Source of the DNA: Pseudomonadota bacterium
Lineage (GTDB): Bacteria; Pseudomonadota; Alphaproteobacteria; Rickettsiales; SXRF01
DNA: 34,140 nt
NCBI GenBank assembly: GCA_963205245.1
Contig: CAUJIB010000001.1
Location: forward strand, 1 to 34,140
Direction: 5' to 3'
A model generated the notes under the pieces. That model was not told where the DNA came from, did not search any database, and saw only the letters and a program-made list of their open reading frames with translations. The position numbers and the translations under genes were made by a program. Below are positions 33,680-34,140 of this stretch, one piece after another. Within the stretch, counting starts at the first letter, position 1; each line of letters opens with the position of its first letter.

Positions 33680-34140
33680 ATGAAAAAATTAATAAAAACT
33701 CTTTTGAATGATAAACGCGGTGTAGCATTCTTAGAGTTTGCATTGGCCGTACCATTGTTAATTTTGCTGTTTGTTGGAGCAGTGGAAATAGCACGTTATG
33801 TTATAATTTTACAGAAAGCGGAGAGATCTGCTTATGTGATTTCTAATATAACCGATCAATATACTCCAATAACCTTTTCTGATAAGCCGTCAGAGATAGA
33901 CCCTGATGCTTTGAAAAACCAGATATTTACCCAGTTAAAAATAAATATGGAACCATATGGGGATGATAAAAATGTTATTGCTATTATAACTTCCCTTAGC
34001 AAAATTACAAACGGTGCCGGCAATGGTAGTCTTAATATTAACTGGCAGGCAGCTGGCGGTGGTCAGTTAGGAATTGCGACCGATACAAAAATTACGAGTA
34101 TTATTAATGGTCTTGATGCTGCAAGTGTTAATAATGGTGC
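33680..34140 (+). CDS. TadE/TadG-like pilus assembly protein (cut by window end)
   Basis: 153 residues visible; the end lies outside the window. The N-terminus is MKKLIKTLLNDKRGVAFLEF, continuing as ALAVPLLILLFVGAVEIARYVII, again the TadE-type signal helix with Glu just after the start of the hydrophobic stretch. The periplasmic part so far is polar and Ile/Asn-rich (EIDPDALKNQIFTQLKIN, NGSLNINWQAAGGGQ). A small TadE-like partner of the upstream gene or the N-terminus of a longer TadG-like protein are both possible. Confidence 0.83.
   Translation, partial: MKKLIKTLLNDKRGVAFLEFALAVPLLILLFVGAVEIARYVIILQKAERSAYVISNITDQYTPITFSDKPSEIDPDALKNQIFTQLKINMEPYGDDKNVIAIITSLSKITNGAGNGSLNINWQAAGGGQLGIATDTKITSIINGLDAASVNNG

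Noticed and set aside
1..34140. tRNA, rRNA, CRISPR arrays, insertion sequences, prophage or defence islands
   Set aside because: No T-arm/acceptor pairings, regular repeat-spacer units, transposase or integrase motifs, or terminal inverted repeats were seen on reading both strands.

Overview
The window looks like an ordinary chromosomal stretch of a low-G+C alphaproteobacterium. Base composition is AT-rich by eye. Several gene arrangements are typical of Alphaproteobacteria: rpmH-rnpA-yidD-yidC-engB-argB, hemD followed by a mitofilin (Mic60)-like gene and hemY, metX-metW, hisB-DUF2628-hisH, a Usg-family gene, and TadE-type genes. Biosynthesis of His, Arg, Tyr/Phe, Met and pantothenate, plus a Tad-type pilus, argues against a strongly reduced obligate endosymbiont. 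I cannot place it below class level. No tRNA, rRNA, CRISPR array, insertion sequence or prophage was seen, and no gene-free gap exceeds about 300 bases.

Layout. 1-2733: a secreted creatininase-family protein (3' end outside the window), nth, gltA and a small putative lipoprotein. 2716-6355 (minus): a partial histidine operon, hisB-DUF2628-hisH-membrane protein-GNAT-hisA. 6429-7652 (minus): an iron-uptake pair, cupredoxin then FTR1 permease, behind a Fur-box promoter. 7804-8802: an orphan TAXI-type solute-binding protein. 8807-10358 (minus): an MlaE/MlaF-type lipid ABC transporter. 10411-14553 (minus): argB, engB, yidC, yidD, rnpA, rpmH. 14782-17110 (plus): an orphan membrane histidine kinase and panB. 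17107-20792 (minus): chorismate mutase, HisC-type aminotransferase, TyrA and a sugar-phosphate transferase, tightly packed. 20948-25772 (plus): metX, metW and a large AsmA-family protein. 25870-28396: a degenerate EAL-like protein, a prepilin-peptidase-like protein lacking both catalytic aspartates, and a convergent orphan gene. 28554-31752 (plus): acpS, hemD, mic60-like, hemY. 31898-34140: usg, yaaA (minus), and two TadE-like genes, the last cut by the window end.

How the parts fit. The aromatic cluster covers chorismate to prephenate to 4-hydroxyphenylpyruvate to tyrosine, with the HisC-family enzyme probably serving as aromatic and/or histidinol-phosphate aminotransferase. The rpmH cluster couples the RNase P protein, the YidC insertase and ribosome biogenesis. 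The hem cluster couples tetrapyrrole synthesis to a membrane-shaping mitofilin homologue. The points most worth checking are the degenerate EAL/prepilin-peptidase pair, a strong hairpin that buries the hisB ribosome-binding site, a C-terminal duplication in TyrA, and a Fur box lying exactly between the -35 and -10 of the iron-uptake promoter. I found no clear new defence or mobile system.
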